A program made the translations under genes and the position numbers. Positions 8,146 through 17,606 of a stretch of DNA of 64,000 bases are shown piece after piece (position 1 is the stretch's first letter; each line of letters opens with the position of its first letter). A model generated the notes under the pieces. That model had not been told where the DNA came from. It made no database searches and was given only the letters and a program-made list of their open reading frames with translations. The DNA comes from Embleya hyalina. Lineage in GTDB: Bacteria > Actinomycetota > Actinomycetes > Streptomycetales > Streptomycetaceae. The stretch is from NCBI RefSeq assembly GCF_003967355.1, contig NZ_BIFH01000015.1, positions 590,649-654,648 on the forward strand, read 5' to 3'.

Positions 8146-8508
8146 ATGCCGAAATTCATCGAGAAGCCGACCGTCGTCGAGGCGGCTGGGAACATCCCCA
8201 AGACCATTCGCGAGTTCGTGGGCCGGGTCAACACCGGCGACGAGGCGCTCAGCATCGCGCACATGACCAGCCCCGGCGGCTGGGAGGAGCCCGGCCAGCG
8301 CCCCGAGTTCGACGAGTACACGGTGGTCCTGCGCGGCGTGCTCACCGTGGAGCACGAGGGCGGCACCCAGGAGGTCGCCGCCGGCCAGGGCATCCACACC
8401 GCCGCCGGCGAATGGGTCCGCTACAGCACCCGAGGCGAAGAGGGCGCCGACTACATCGCCGTCTGCCTCCCGGGCTTCGCCCCGGACACCGTCCACCGCG
8501 ACGAGTAG
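8146..8508 (+). CDS. cupin domain-containing protein
   Basis: A 120-residue single cupin domain. The first cupin block is represented by PEFDEYTVVLRGVLTVEHEG and the second by GIHTAAGEWVRYST. The usual metal-binding histidine pair of block 1 is partly missing (EYTVV in place of HxH), so metal binding and catalysis are uncertain and a sugar- or small-ligand-binding role is possible. The start is ATG at 8146 after GGACAGGATGGGG. A perfect 14-bp hairpin follows. Confidence 0.75.
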   Translation: MPKFIEKPTVVEAAGNIPKTIREFVGRVNTGDEALSIAHMTSPGGWEEPGQRPEFDEYTVVLRGVLTVEHEGGTQEVAAGQGIHTAAGEWVRYSTRGEEGADYIAVCLPGFAPDTVHRDE

Positions 8509-8541
8509 CCATCGTTCCGGCGAATATATGATCTCAGCGGT

Positions 8542-8575
8542 GAAACGAGCCGCCGAAAATTCGGCGGCTCGTTTC
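8542..8575. terminator. strong hairpin between convergent genes
   Basis: GAAACGAGCCGCCG and CGGCGGCTCGTTTC form a perfect 14-bp stem with an AAAATT loop, between the cupin gene and the opposing gene ending at 8574. A run of six A follows on the + strand, so it has no classical U-tract on +. It probably works as a bidirectional terminator or stabiliser. Confidence 0.7.
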
Positions 8576-8969
8576 AAAAAAGGGAATTCAGCCAGTCATT
8601 TGACGCCGACACCGACCACGCCTCGTCGAGAGCGGACCTGGCCCTTTCCTCAGCGCCCATCGCCGCCTCACGCAGCCATTGGACGTGCAAATCTGCAGCC
8701 TCGTCCAAAGCGTGGCGAGCTACCCAGAAGGCATCTTCGGCGGCCACAGGGCATGTGGCCTGGGTATTTGCGACCCAGTTGGAAAGGTCGACTGCTGCGC
8801 TCGCCATAGCGGGCCCCGACGCACCGTTCACACTCTCGTGATGCAGCTGCGCCAACTCGTTCTGCCGCTGCGATATGCCGTTGAGGCACTGCGACGTACC
8901 TGCCGAGGCCGCAGGCGCAAGGGCGAGCAGTGCCGAGGAAACGAGGGTGCCGGAGGTGGGTTTGTCCAC
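8574..8969 (-). CDS. hypothetical, possibly secreted protein
   Basis: 131 residues from a GTG start. The N-terminus has a short hydrophobic stretch (TLVSSALLALAP) ending in AASA, which could be a signal peptide with cleavage after residue 23. The rest is helical with two cysteines (CLNG and TCPVA), several Trp residues and no recognised domain. It lies 15 bp downstream of the gene ending at 8985 and is probably the last gene of the membrane-paralogue operon. Function unknown. Confidence 0.5.
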   Translation of the reverse strand: MDKPTSGTLVSSALLALAPAASAGTSQCLNGISQRQNELAQLHHESVNGASGPAMASAAVDLSNWVANTQATCPVAAEDAFWVARHALDEAADLHVQWLREAAMGAEERARSALDEAWSVSASNDWLNSLF

Positions 8970-8984
8970 CCACCAACGGCAATC

Positions 8985-9941
8985 TCAGATCTTGGCGGCG
9001 ATGCCGGGGACGACCTTCGACAGGGCGGCGGGGATCCAGTCGCTCGCCTTGACGAAGTTGCCGGACGCGTCGACCCCGCTGCCGCCGCCGGTCTTGGCGA
9101 ACACCAGGTAGTAGCCGCCCTTGCGCATGTACATGTTGTCGCCCGAGTAGAACGCGCCGTCCATGCCGAGCGTCTTCGCGTAGTCCTTGAACTGCATGAA
9201 CGCCGGACCCTTTTGGCTACGCGACAACTCACCCGAGTACCGGGTCTCGGACTCGGCCGCGTCGCCGATGTACGAGATCCGGATCTGGAGCTTGAGCGGG
9301 CTCAGTTGGTCGTGGAGCGCCGTGTCCTCCACCGTGTACTCGCACTGCGTGCTGCGGATCGGCGGATTCTCCCTGACCCAGGAGCCCTTGTCCGCGATGA
9401 CCCCGTACTTCTCGATCTTCCCGGCCTTCGGCACCGCGAGCTTGATCTGCTCGTCCGTGACGAGGTCGCACGCGTCGGGCCAGGTCTTCGGGTCGTTCGT
9501 GGCGGCGAAGCGATCGCCCTGCTTGGGCGCCGGCGGCGCCGCCGGGCGCGAAGCGGCCTGGGACGGCGCCGCCGTCGAGGTGTTGTTCACCGCGTTCGGG
9601 TCGAAGCTTTCCAGCTTGCGGGCGCTCTCCGTGGGGGGAAGCTTTACCGCCTCGTTCTTCTTGCCGTCCGAGCCGTTGATCAGCAGCGCCGCGACCACAG
9701 TCGCCGCGGTGCCGCCCGCGACCACGGCGATCCAGCTGAAGATCTGCTTGCGGCGGTTGGGGCGCGGCGGCTGGGGCGGGGGGTATCCGGGCGGGCCGTA
9801 GCCGGGCGGCGGACCGTACTGCCCCGGCGGCGGGCCGTACTGGCCCGGCTGTCCGCCACCATACTGACCGGGCGGCGGGTAGCCGGGACCCTGCGGGCCC
9901 GGATACTGGCCGGAGTTCGGGCTGTTGTACTGGCCGGTCAT
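8985..9941 (-). CDS. Pro/Gln/Gly-rich membrane-anchored protein with DUF3558-like ectodomain (paralogue 4)
   Basis: 318 residues in three parts. A cytoplasmic tail of repeated PGQYGPPP-type motifs spans about 1-60. A basic stop (NRRKQ) and one transmembrane helix (IFSWIAVVAGGTAATVVAALL) follow at about 65-88. The extracellular part begins with a Pro/Ala linker and then a folded region opening with TWPDACDLVTDEQIKLAV. That cysteine/acidic motif resembles DUF3558-type ectodomains of actinomycete lipoproteins. A second Cys in TQCEYTV could form a disulphide. It starts one base after the stop of the upstream paralogue (TGAGATG), indicating translational coupling. Role unknown; surface sensing or envelope binding is a guess. 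Confidence 0.72.
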   Translation of the reverse strand: MTGQYNSPNSGQYPGPQGPGYPPPGQYGGGQPGQYGPPPGQYGPPPGYGPPGYPPPQPPRPNRRKQIFSWIAVVAGGTAATVVAALLINGSDGKKNEAVKLPPTESARKLESFDPNAVNNTSTAAPSQAASRPAAPPAPKQGDRFAATNDPKTWPDACDLVTDEQIKLAVPKAGKIEKYGVIADKGSWVRENPPIRSTQCEYTVEDTALHDQLSPLKLQIRISYIGDAAESETRYSGELSRSQKGPAFMQFKDYAKTLGMDGAFYSGDNMYMRKGGYYLVFAKTGGGSGVDASGNFVKASDWIPAALSKVVPGIAAKI

Positions 9942-9942
9942 C

Positions 9943-10794
9943 TCAGTCGTCCGTCATCTTGATGTTGAGGACGCGCACCAGCGCGGGTCCGGCCTTCTTG
10001 GTCCAGGCGTCCTTCGTCTCGGGGCCGCCCGCCGAGTCCTTGGTGTCGGCCTTGACGTCGAGCACCACGTAGTAGGCCGGCGAGTCCGGCTTCGTGCCCT
10101 GCTTGAACAGGTTCAGCTTGGTGGTGTCGTTCCGGAAGGCGCTCGGTACGAACAGCTTGTTGGCCAGGTCCTCGAAGCCGGTGAACGGGGCCGCCTCGCT
10201 CTTCGCCTTCTCGTACATGTCCTTGACCGGTCCGGCGTCGCCGATCGCCTTGATGGTCATGGTGAGCTTGGCCGGCGTCGCGGGGTCCGCGAGGTTGGGC
10301 AGCTTGAGGTTGACCGTGCATTCGTAGTTCCTGGGCGTCTTCGCGCCCTTCTTGCCCTGCCGACCGCCCACGATGCTCGAGTCGGGGATCGCGTTCTGGA
10401 TCTCCTTGTCGGAGAGCATGTCGCACGCGTCCGGCCAGGTGGCGGTGTCCCCGCTGGCCCGGAACTTGGCGCCGTCGCTGAAGGCCACGCCGGGCGGCGG
10501 GGTGTACCCGTCGGGGAACGCGACCCCGTTCTCCGCGACCGGCTTGTCGCCCTTGTCGTTCTTCTTGTTGATCTCGTCGACGATGTACGAGCCGGCGACC
10601 GTCGCCAGCACACCGCCCACGACCACGCCGATCCAGCCGAGCACGGGCTTGAGCTTGCTGCGGCGCGGCGGCTGGTGGGGCGGCATCGGGCCACCGGGGT
10701 ACTGCTGCTGGTACATGCCGGGCTGACCGTACGGCTGCTGCTGATGCGGCCCGCCGCCGTACTGGTTCCCCCCGGGGTTCCCGATTCGTACCAT
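9943..10794 (-). CDS. membrane-anchored protein with DUF3558-like ectodomain (paralogue 3)
   Basis: 283 residues with the same plan as its neighbours: a Gln/Pro/Gly-rich N-terminal tail (about 50 residues), basic RRSKLK, one transmembrane helix (PVLGWIGVVVGGVLATVAG) and an extracellular domain. The domain starts with TWPDACDMLSDKEIQNAI and has a second Cys in YECTVNL. The ectodomain is Lys/Asp-rich. It ends one base before the next paralogue. The 97-bp gap upstream is the only break in the cluster and could hold a ribosome-binding site or weak promoter. Confidence 0.72.
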   Translation of the reverse strand: MVRIGNPGGNQYGGGPHQQQPYGQPGMYQQQYPGGPMPPHQPPRRSKLKPVLGWIGVVVGGVLATVAGSYIVDEINKKNDKGDKPVAENGVAFPDGYTPPPGVAFSDGAKFRASGDTATWPDACDMLSDKEIQNAIPDSSIVGGRQGKKGAKTPRNYECTVNLKLPNLADPATPAKLTMTIKAIGDAGPVKDMYEKAKSEAAPFTGFEDLANKLFVPSAFRNDTTKLNLFKQGTKPDSPAYYVVLDVKADTKDSAGGPETKDAWTKKAGPALVRVLNIKMTDD

Positions 10795-10891
10795 CCCCGT
10801 GCTCCTCCTGATTACCTGTTCCGAAGCGCTGTTCCGAGGCGCTGTCGCCGCTGCTGCCGTACCGCGCGGACCGCGGCCACATCCGTACTGG

Positions 10892-11869
10892 CTACATCCG
10901 TGCCACGAGGTAGCCGATGAGCGTCGGCCCGTACTGCTTCACCGCGTCGTCGTCCGGGAGCTTCGCGCCGCCGGGGCCGCTCAGCCCGGAGTGGACGTAC
11001 AGCTCCACGTAGTACGGCCCCTTGTAGAAGTAGATGTAGCTGTCGTCACGGAACGCGTCGTCGGTGCCCAGCTTGGTGCCGAGCTCCTCGAACTCGCCGA
11101 ACGGCTTGCGTGCCCGGTTCTTCTTGGTGTCGCCGTAGTGGCCCTTGGCGATCACCGGGGTGCTCACCTCGTGCAGTGTGAGCTCGATCTTGGCGTACGA
11201 CGGATACTTCGGATTGTTCGGGTCCGGTACGGCCAGGTCGAAGTTGCACTGGTTGTCGGCCGCACCCGGGAAGTCGTACTTGACCGACACGGTCGTGTCC
11301 GGCTTCCTGGTCTTGACCGTGGCGCCCTTGATCACCTTCCCGATCTGCGCGTCGGACAGCATCTCGCACGCCTTCGGCCAGCTCTTGCCGTCGTTGGTCG
11401 CATTGAATCCTGGCCCGGCGTCGGCCGGCGGCGCTGCGGGGAAAACCATCGGTCGTTGCAGCGGCGCCGCGCTCTGGCCGCCGGGGCCGCCGCTCTTGCC
11501 GCCGCCGGAGGCACCGGGCGCGACGGGGGCGCCGGACGACGGGCCGGACTTCGCGGCGTCCTTCGAGTCGTCGTCCTTCTTCAGGAACAGGAAGCCGCCG
11601 ACCCCTGCCGCGATCAGCACCAGCACGACCGCGATCCACAACACCGGCCGATTGCCCCGGCGTTGCGGCCCCTGTGGTCCGTACGGCCCGCCGGGCGGCC
11701 CGTAGCCGCCTTGCGGCGGGTAGCCGGGGTGCTGGGGCGCGTAGCCCTGCTGCTGCGGGAATCCCTGCTGCCCGGGCGGGTAGCCCGGATGTTGCGGATA
11801 TTGCCCGGGTTGGCCGTAACCGCCGCCTTGCTGCCCGGGTTGTTGCGGCTGCTGCCAACCCCCGCTCAC
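10892..11869 (-). CDS. membrane-anchored protein with DUF3558-like ectodomain (paralogue 2)
   Basis: 325 residues. The N-terminal tail carries GYPPQG and QQGF repeats. One helix (PVLWIAVVLVLIAAGVGGFLF) is followed by a KKDDD stop and a Ser/Gly/Pro linker. The ectodomain begins SWPKACEMLSDAQIGKVI, with a second Cys in NQCNFDL and an aromatic pattern IYFYKGPYYVELYV near the end. The GTG start overlaps the stop of the upstream paralogue by four bases, so the two are translationally coupled. Confidence 0.72.
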   Translation of the reverse strand: MSGGWQQPQQPGQQGGGYGQPGQYPQHPGYPPGQQGFPQQQGYAPQHPGYPPQGGYGPPGGPYGPQGPQRRGNRPVLWIAVVLVLIAAGVGGFLFLKKDDDSKDAAKSGPSSGAPVAPGASGGGKSGGPGGQSAAPLQRPMVFPAAPPADAGPGFNATNDGKSWPKACEMLSDAQIGKVIKGATVKTRKPDTTVSVKYDFPGAADNQCNFDLAVPDPNNPKYPSYAKIELTLHEVSTPVIAKGHYGDTKKNRARKPFGEFEELGTKLGTDDAFRDDSYIYFYKGPYYVELYVHSGLSGPGGAKLPDDDAVKQYGPTLIGYLVARM

Positions 11870-12912
11870 AGCTTCTGTCCGACGATCGCCGCCGTGGTCG
11901 GGCCGAACTGGCGCGCCAAGGTGCTGTTCTTGAGCGGGTTGCCCTGCGAGTCCTCAAGTTGGGCGGAGAGGATGATCCAGACCCGGAAGCCGTTCTTGGA
12001 GATCTGCACCGTGCGGTCTTCCCGGAACGCCCCGTCCACGCCGATCTTGTCGGCCGGGATGTCGTCGTACTGATCGGGGAATGCCTTGGCCGAGCGCTCC
12101 TGGCTGGTCTTTTCCTTGGCGAAGGAGACCTTCTCGTCGGCCAACGTCTTGTATCCGTACGAGGTGATGCTGATCGAGGCCGGGTAGTTCGACGACTGGA
12201 GATTCGGCAGGTCGAACGTGATCTCGCACTCGTTGTCGTTCACGTTGTTGCCGAACATGTTCGAGATCCGGCCCATGCGGCTCTTGCGCTCGCGGATCGT
12301 GGCGTCGGGAATCGCCGTCTTGATCTCTTCGTCGGTCAGCAGGTCGCAGGCCTTGGGCCAGGTCTTCGGATCGACCGTGATGCCGGTGATCTTCGGGCCG
12401 GTGATCGGCGGCAGCGCCGTCGGGATCTTCAGCTCGTTGGACATGTCGGCCTTCTTCGGCGCGGCCGCCGCGCTGTTGCTCGGCGCGGCCGTCTTGCCGA
12501 CCACGATCGGCGCCGGCTTGCTCGCCTCGGCCGCCGGGTCCTTCTTCTCCGTCGGGTCGTCGAAGCCGATCACGGCGACGACCACGGAGGCGACCACGGC
12601 GCCGGTGATACCGGCGATCCAGGTGCCGATCACCTTGCGGCTGCGCGCCCCCCGCGGCGGACGGCCGTTGGCGTCGAGCTGGATCGGGTTCTGCGCGTAC
12701 TGCTGGTAGTGGCCGTACTCGCTGTACTGCGGGTACGGGTAACCGCCGGTCTCCTGGAAGCCGCCCTGCTGGGGCTGCTGCTGCGGAAAACCGCCGGGCT
12801 GCTGCGGATGGCCGGCCGGCGGCGGTGGGTAACCCCCCTGCGGCGGTCCGGGCTGGCCCGGCGGGCCGGGCGGCATCGGCGGTACGGGCGGATAGCCCTG
12901 ACCATCGCTCAT
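11866..12912 (-). CDS. membrane-anchored protein with DUF3558-like ectodomain (paralogue 1, first of operon)
   Basis: 348 residues. The Pro/Gly-rich tail (about 1-90) includes PPAGHPQQPGG-like repeats. A basic ARSRK precedes the transmembrane helix (VIGTWIAGITGAVVASVVVA), followed by an acidic DDPTEKKD stretch and the ectodomain with TWPKACDLLTDEEIKTAI and a second Cys in NECEITFD. ATG at 12912 is preferred over an upstream ATG because AGGGGGA precedes it and the upstream residues do not match the family. It heads a four-gene run divergent from dnaK. Confidence 0.72.
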   Translation of the reverse strand: MSDGQGYPPVPPMPPGPPGQPGPPQGGYPPPPAGHPQQPGGFPQQQPQQGGFQETGGYPYPQYSEYGHYQQYAQNPIQLDANGRPPRGARSRKVIGTWIAGITGAVVASVVVAVIGFDDPTEKKDPAAEASKPAPIVVGKTAAPSNSAAAAPKKADMSNELKIPTALPPITGPKITGITVDPKTWPKACDLLTDEEIKTAIPDATIRERKSRMGRISNMFGNNVNDNECEITFDLPNLQSSNYPASISITSYGYKTLADEKVSFAKEKTSQERSAKAFPDQYDDIPADKIGVDGAFREDRTVQISKNGFRVWIILSAQLEDSQGNPLKNSTLARQFGPTTAAIVGQKL

Positions 12913-13154
12913 GGGGGTCCCCCTGGGATCTCGAGTTTCGCCCGCCGTCGGCGCGGCAGGCAGCAGGCGCGCGAACATGCTGCCATGTGCACCCGGAGGC
13001 CGCAGAGGTCAAGGGTGTCGTTTGTGGTGACATTCACCTGAATAAGTCTCCCGGGGCGCACAACGTTTCGATGACGCCAAGCGTCCGGGCCTCGTGGTCC
13101 CGTGACGTGATCGAGGCGCCGAACCCCGCCCCTCACAGCCGCCGAGGCACTAAA

Positions 13155-13175
13155 GTTGAGCGAGGAATACTCAAG
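13155..13175 (+). promoter_or_regulatory. HAIR element 1 (HspR operator) upstream of dnaK
   Basis: GTTGAGC-N7-ACTCAAG closely matches the HAIR consensus CTTGAGT-N7-ACTCAAG bound by HspR in actinomycetes. It lies 75 bp before the dnaK start. Confidence 0.88.
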
Positions 13176-13206
13176 CGATTTGACCCGTTGAACCGGGCAG
13201 CTCATG

Positions 13207-13227
13207 CTTGAGCGACAAGCACTCAAC
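13207..13227 (+). promoter_or_regulatory. HAIR element 2 (HspR operator) upstream of dnaK
   Basis: CTTGAGC-N7-ACTCAAC is a second HAIR copy, 23 bp before the dnaK ATG. A TTGACC box lies between the two copies at about 13180, so HspR bound here should block transcription initiation. Confidence 0.88.
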
Positions 13228-13250
13228 TCTTCCCCTGGAGGAACCGAATC

Positions 13251-15094
<1,844 letters not shown>

Positions 15095-15098
<4 letters not shown>

Positions 15099-15688
15099 CC
15101 GAAGGGAACGGCTCGAACCACGGCGCCGTCCCGGGCGACGCCCAAGAAACCGAGTCGAAGCCGGAAACCGGGACCGCCGCAGCCGCGGCGGCCCCGGCCC
15201 CCGGGGCGGCCGAACTCGCCGAGCTGCGCAACCAACTCGGCGAGCGCACGGCCGACCTGCAGCGGCTTCAGGCGGAGTACGCGAACTACCGCAAGCGGGT
15301 CGAGCGGGACCGCAACGTGGCGGGCGAGCTGGCCGCCATCAAGGTGCTGAGCGAACTGCTGCCGGTGCTCGACGACATCGGTCGGGCCCGGGACCACGGC
15401 GAACTGGCGGGCGGCTTCAAGTCGGTCGCCGAGTCGCTGGAGTCGATCGTGGCCAAGATGGGGCTGCAGAGCTTCGGTTCCAAGGGCGACCCGTTCGACC
15501 CGACGGTGCACGAGGCGCTGCTGCACTCGTACGCGACCGATGTCACCGAACCCACGTGTGTGGAGATCCTGCAGCCCGGTTATCAAGTGGGCGAGCGAAT
15601 CATCCGTCCGGCACGGGTGGCGGTCGCGGAACCCACGGCGGAGGCCGAGGGCGGTCCGGAGGAGTCGGGCGAAGCGGCCGGCAGCTGA
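15095..15688 (+). CDS. grpE: nucleotide exchange factor GrpE
   Basis: 197 residues. The N-terminal ~45 residues are low-complexity (Ala/Gly/Pro). A long coiled-coil helix follows ([20 protein letters not shown]) containing the signature [12 protein letters not shown]. The C-terminal beta domain includes [20 protein letters not shown] and the closing [19 protein letters not shown]. GrpE dimers release ADP from DnaK. The GTG start overlaps the dnaK stop by four bases, so translation is coupled. The spacer to dnaJ is about 120 bp and looks non-coding. Confidence 0.97.
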
Positions 15689-15809
15689 ACCGTCACCGGG
15701 ATCGAGACGACGAGAAGCGGAGAGGAGGGACGCCGATGCGCGGGTGGTGTGAATCCGGAAACGGGCGCTCGGAGCACGAGGGCACCCCGACCCGATCGGC
15801 GAGGGGCGC

Positions 15810-16982
15810 ATGAGTACGAAGGACTACCTGGAGAAGGACTACTACAAGGTGCTCGGCGTCCCCAAGGACGCCGGCACCGCCGAGATCAAGAAGGCGTATC
15901 GCAAGCTCGCCGTCGAGTTCCACCCGGACAAGAACAAGGGTGACACGAAGGCCGAGGAGCGCTTCAAGGAGATCTCGGAGGCCTACGACGTACTGGCCGA
16001 CGACAAGCGGCGCAAGGAATACGACGAGGCCCGGACCCTGTTCGGCAGCGGCGGCGGCTTCCGCGGCGCCGGCGGCGGACAATCCGGCACCGGCGGCTTC
16101 CCGTTCGACCTCGGCGACATCTTCGGCGGCCAGCAGGGCGGCGCGGGCAACACCGGCGGTCTGGGCGACATCTTCGGCGGCCTGTTCGGCGGCGGTCGGC
16201 AGACCGGGCGCCAGCAGCCCCGGCGCGGGACCGACGTGGAGTCCGAGGTCACCCTCGGCTTCGCCGACGCGGTCGACGGCGCGACCGTGCCGATCCGGCT
16301 GACCAGTTCGGAACCGTGTCGGCACTGCAACGGCACGGGCGCGGCCGCGGGCACCACCCCGCGGATGTGCCCGACCTGCGCGGGCTCGGGCAACGTCAGC
16401 AAGCCACAGGGCGGTTTCGGCTTCTCCGAGCCGTGCCGCGACTGCAAGGGCCGCGGACTGCTCGTGGACGACCCGTGCATCGTGTGCAACGGCAGTGGCC
16501 GGGCCAAGAGTTCGCGCACGATGCAGGTCCGGATCCCGGCCGGGGTCCAGGACGGGCAGCGCATCCGGCTCAAGGGCAAGGGCGCTCCCGGCGAGCGCGG
16601 CGGCCCGGCCGGCGACCTGTACGTCGTGGTGCACGTCAAGGCCCACTCCGTCTTCGGGCGCAAGGGCGACAACCTCACGGTCACCGTGCCGGTCACCTTC
16701 CCGGAGGCCGCGCTCGGAGCGGACGTCACCGTACCCACGCTCGGCGGCATCCCGGTCACGCTCAAGCTCCCCGCGGGCACGGGCAACGGCCGCACGCTGC
16801 GGGTGCGCGGGCGCGGGGCGGCGCGCAAGGACGGCACTCGGGGCGACCTCCTGGTCACCATCGAGGTGACGGTCCCTCAGCACCTGAACGACAAGGCGCG
16901 CGAAGCGCTGGAGGCGTTCCGCGAGGCGACCGTCGCGCACGATCCCCGAGCCGATCTGCTGGACGCGGCGAAGGGGGCATGA
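15810..16982 (+). CDS. dnaJ: co-chaperone DnaJ (type I, zinc-finger Hsp40)
   Basis: 390 residues with the full type I layout. The J domain spans about 1-75 with the HPD triad in VEFHPDKNKGD. A Gly/Phe-rich region follows (FGSGGGFRG and similar). The zinc-finger region has four CxxCxGxG motifs: CRHCNGTG, CPTCAGSG, CRDCKGRG and CIVCNGSG. The C-terminal substrate-binding and dimerisation domains complete it. It delivers clients to DnaK and stimulates its ATPase. It is the third gene of the operon, with hspR starting one base after its stop. Confidence 0.97.
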   Translation: MSTKDYLEKDYYKVLGVPKDAGTAEIKKAYRKLAVEFHPDKNKGDTKAEERFKEISEAYDVLADDKRRKEYDEARTLFGSGGGFRGAGGGQSGTGGFPFDLGDIFGGQQGGAGNTGGLGDIFGGLFGGGRQTGRQQPRRGTDVESEVTLGFADAVDGATVPIRLTSSEPCRHCNGTGAAAGTTPRMCPTCAGSGNVSKPQGGFGFSEPCRDCKGRGLLVDDPCIVCNGSGRAKSSRTMQVRIPAGVQDGQRIRLKGKGAPGERGGPAGDLYVVVHVKAHSVFGRKGDNLTVTVPVTFPEAALGADVTVPTLGGIPVTLKLPAGTGNGRTLRVRGRGAARKDGTRGDLLVTIEVTVPQHLNDKAREALEAFREATVAHDPRADLLDAAKGA

Positions 16983-16983
16983 C

Positions 16984-17454
16984 ATGCGACCGGGCGGCTT
17001 GGGCGGTGGCGGTGTCGGCGGTGGACACGGCTTCGAGATCGACGAGACCTCTCCGGTCTACGTGATCTCGGTGGCCGCCCAGTTGTCCGGCCTGCACCCG
17101 CAGACGTTGCGACAGTACGACCGACTCGGCCTGGTCTCGCCGGACCGTACCGCGGGCCGGGGGCGGCGCTATTCCGCCCGCGACATCGTGCAGTTGCGCG
17201 AGGTGCAGCGGCTCTCCCAGGAGGCCGGCATCAACCTCGCCGGGATCAAGCGGATCCTGGAGCTGGAGAACCAGGTGCTCGCGCTGCGCATGCGCGTGGC
17301 CGAGATGGAGCACGCGCTGCACGAGGCGACGGACGCGAGCGCCCGGCGCGAGGCGGCCGTACACGCGTCCTACCGGCGCGATCTGGTCCCGGTCCGGCCC
17401 CAGGCGGGCACCGCGCTCGTGGTGTGGAAGCCGCGGCGCGGGCGCTCGGACTGA
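16984..17454 (+). CDS. hspR: heat-shock repressor HspR (MerR family)
   Basis: 156 residues. After a Gly-rich leader, the MerR-type winged helix spans about 20-90 (VISVAAQLSGLHPQTLRQYD, then GRGRRYSARDIVQLREVQRL). A dimerisation coiled coil follows (LELENQVLALRMRVAEMEHAL) and a basic C-terminal tail. In Streptomyces HspR binds HAIR sites with DnaK as co-repressor, giving feedback control. Three HAIR sites are present in this window (two at dnaK, one at clpB). The ATG lies one base after the dnaJ stop. Confidence 0.95.
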   Translation: MRPGGLGGGGVGGGHGFEIDETSPVYVISVAAQLSGLHPQTLRQYDRLGLVSPDRTAGRGRRYSARDIVQLREVQRLSQEAGINLAGIKRILELENQVLALRMRVAEMEHALHEATDASARREAAVHASYRRDLVPVRPQAGTALVVWKPRRGRSD

Positions 17455-17466
17455 CGGCCGCGACGA

Positions 17467-17510
17467 CGTCGAGGAGGCGGTACGGCCCCGGCCGTGCCCC
17501 TTCCTCGACG
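17467..17510 (+). terminator. hairpin after the dnaK operon
   Basis: CGTCGAGGA pairs with TCCTCGACG across a second inner dyad (ACGGCC/GGCCGT), just after the hspR stop. No T-tract follows, so termination is inferred from position and stem strength. Confidence 0.55.
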
Positions 17511-17557
17511 CCTCGTCGATACAGCCTCGACGCCTCGTCGATACAGCCTCGAAGCAG
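17503..17557. repeat. 22-bp direct repeat
   Basis: The 22-bp unit beginning CCTCGACGCCTCGTCG occurs at 17503-17524 and again at 17525-17546, followed by a partial third copy (CCTCGAAGCAG). It lies in the gap between hspR and the phosphoesterase gene and overlaps the right arm of the hairpin. Confidence 0.8.
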
Positions 17558-17606
17558 CCCCGACACGTCCTTGATGCGGCTCGCTACGCGTCAGTAGGGT
17601 CGCGGC

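Noticed and set aside
8146..8508. Metal-dependent dioxygenase
   Set aside because: The cupin fold is clear, but the usual His-x-His metal ligands are not evident, so no activity is assigned.
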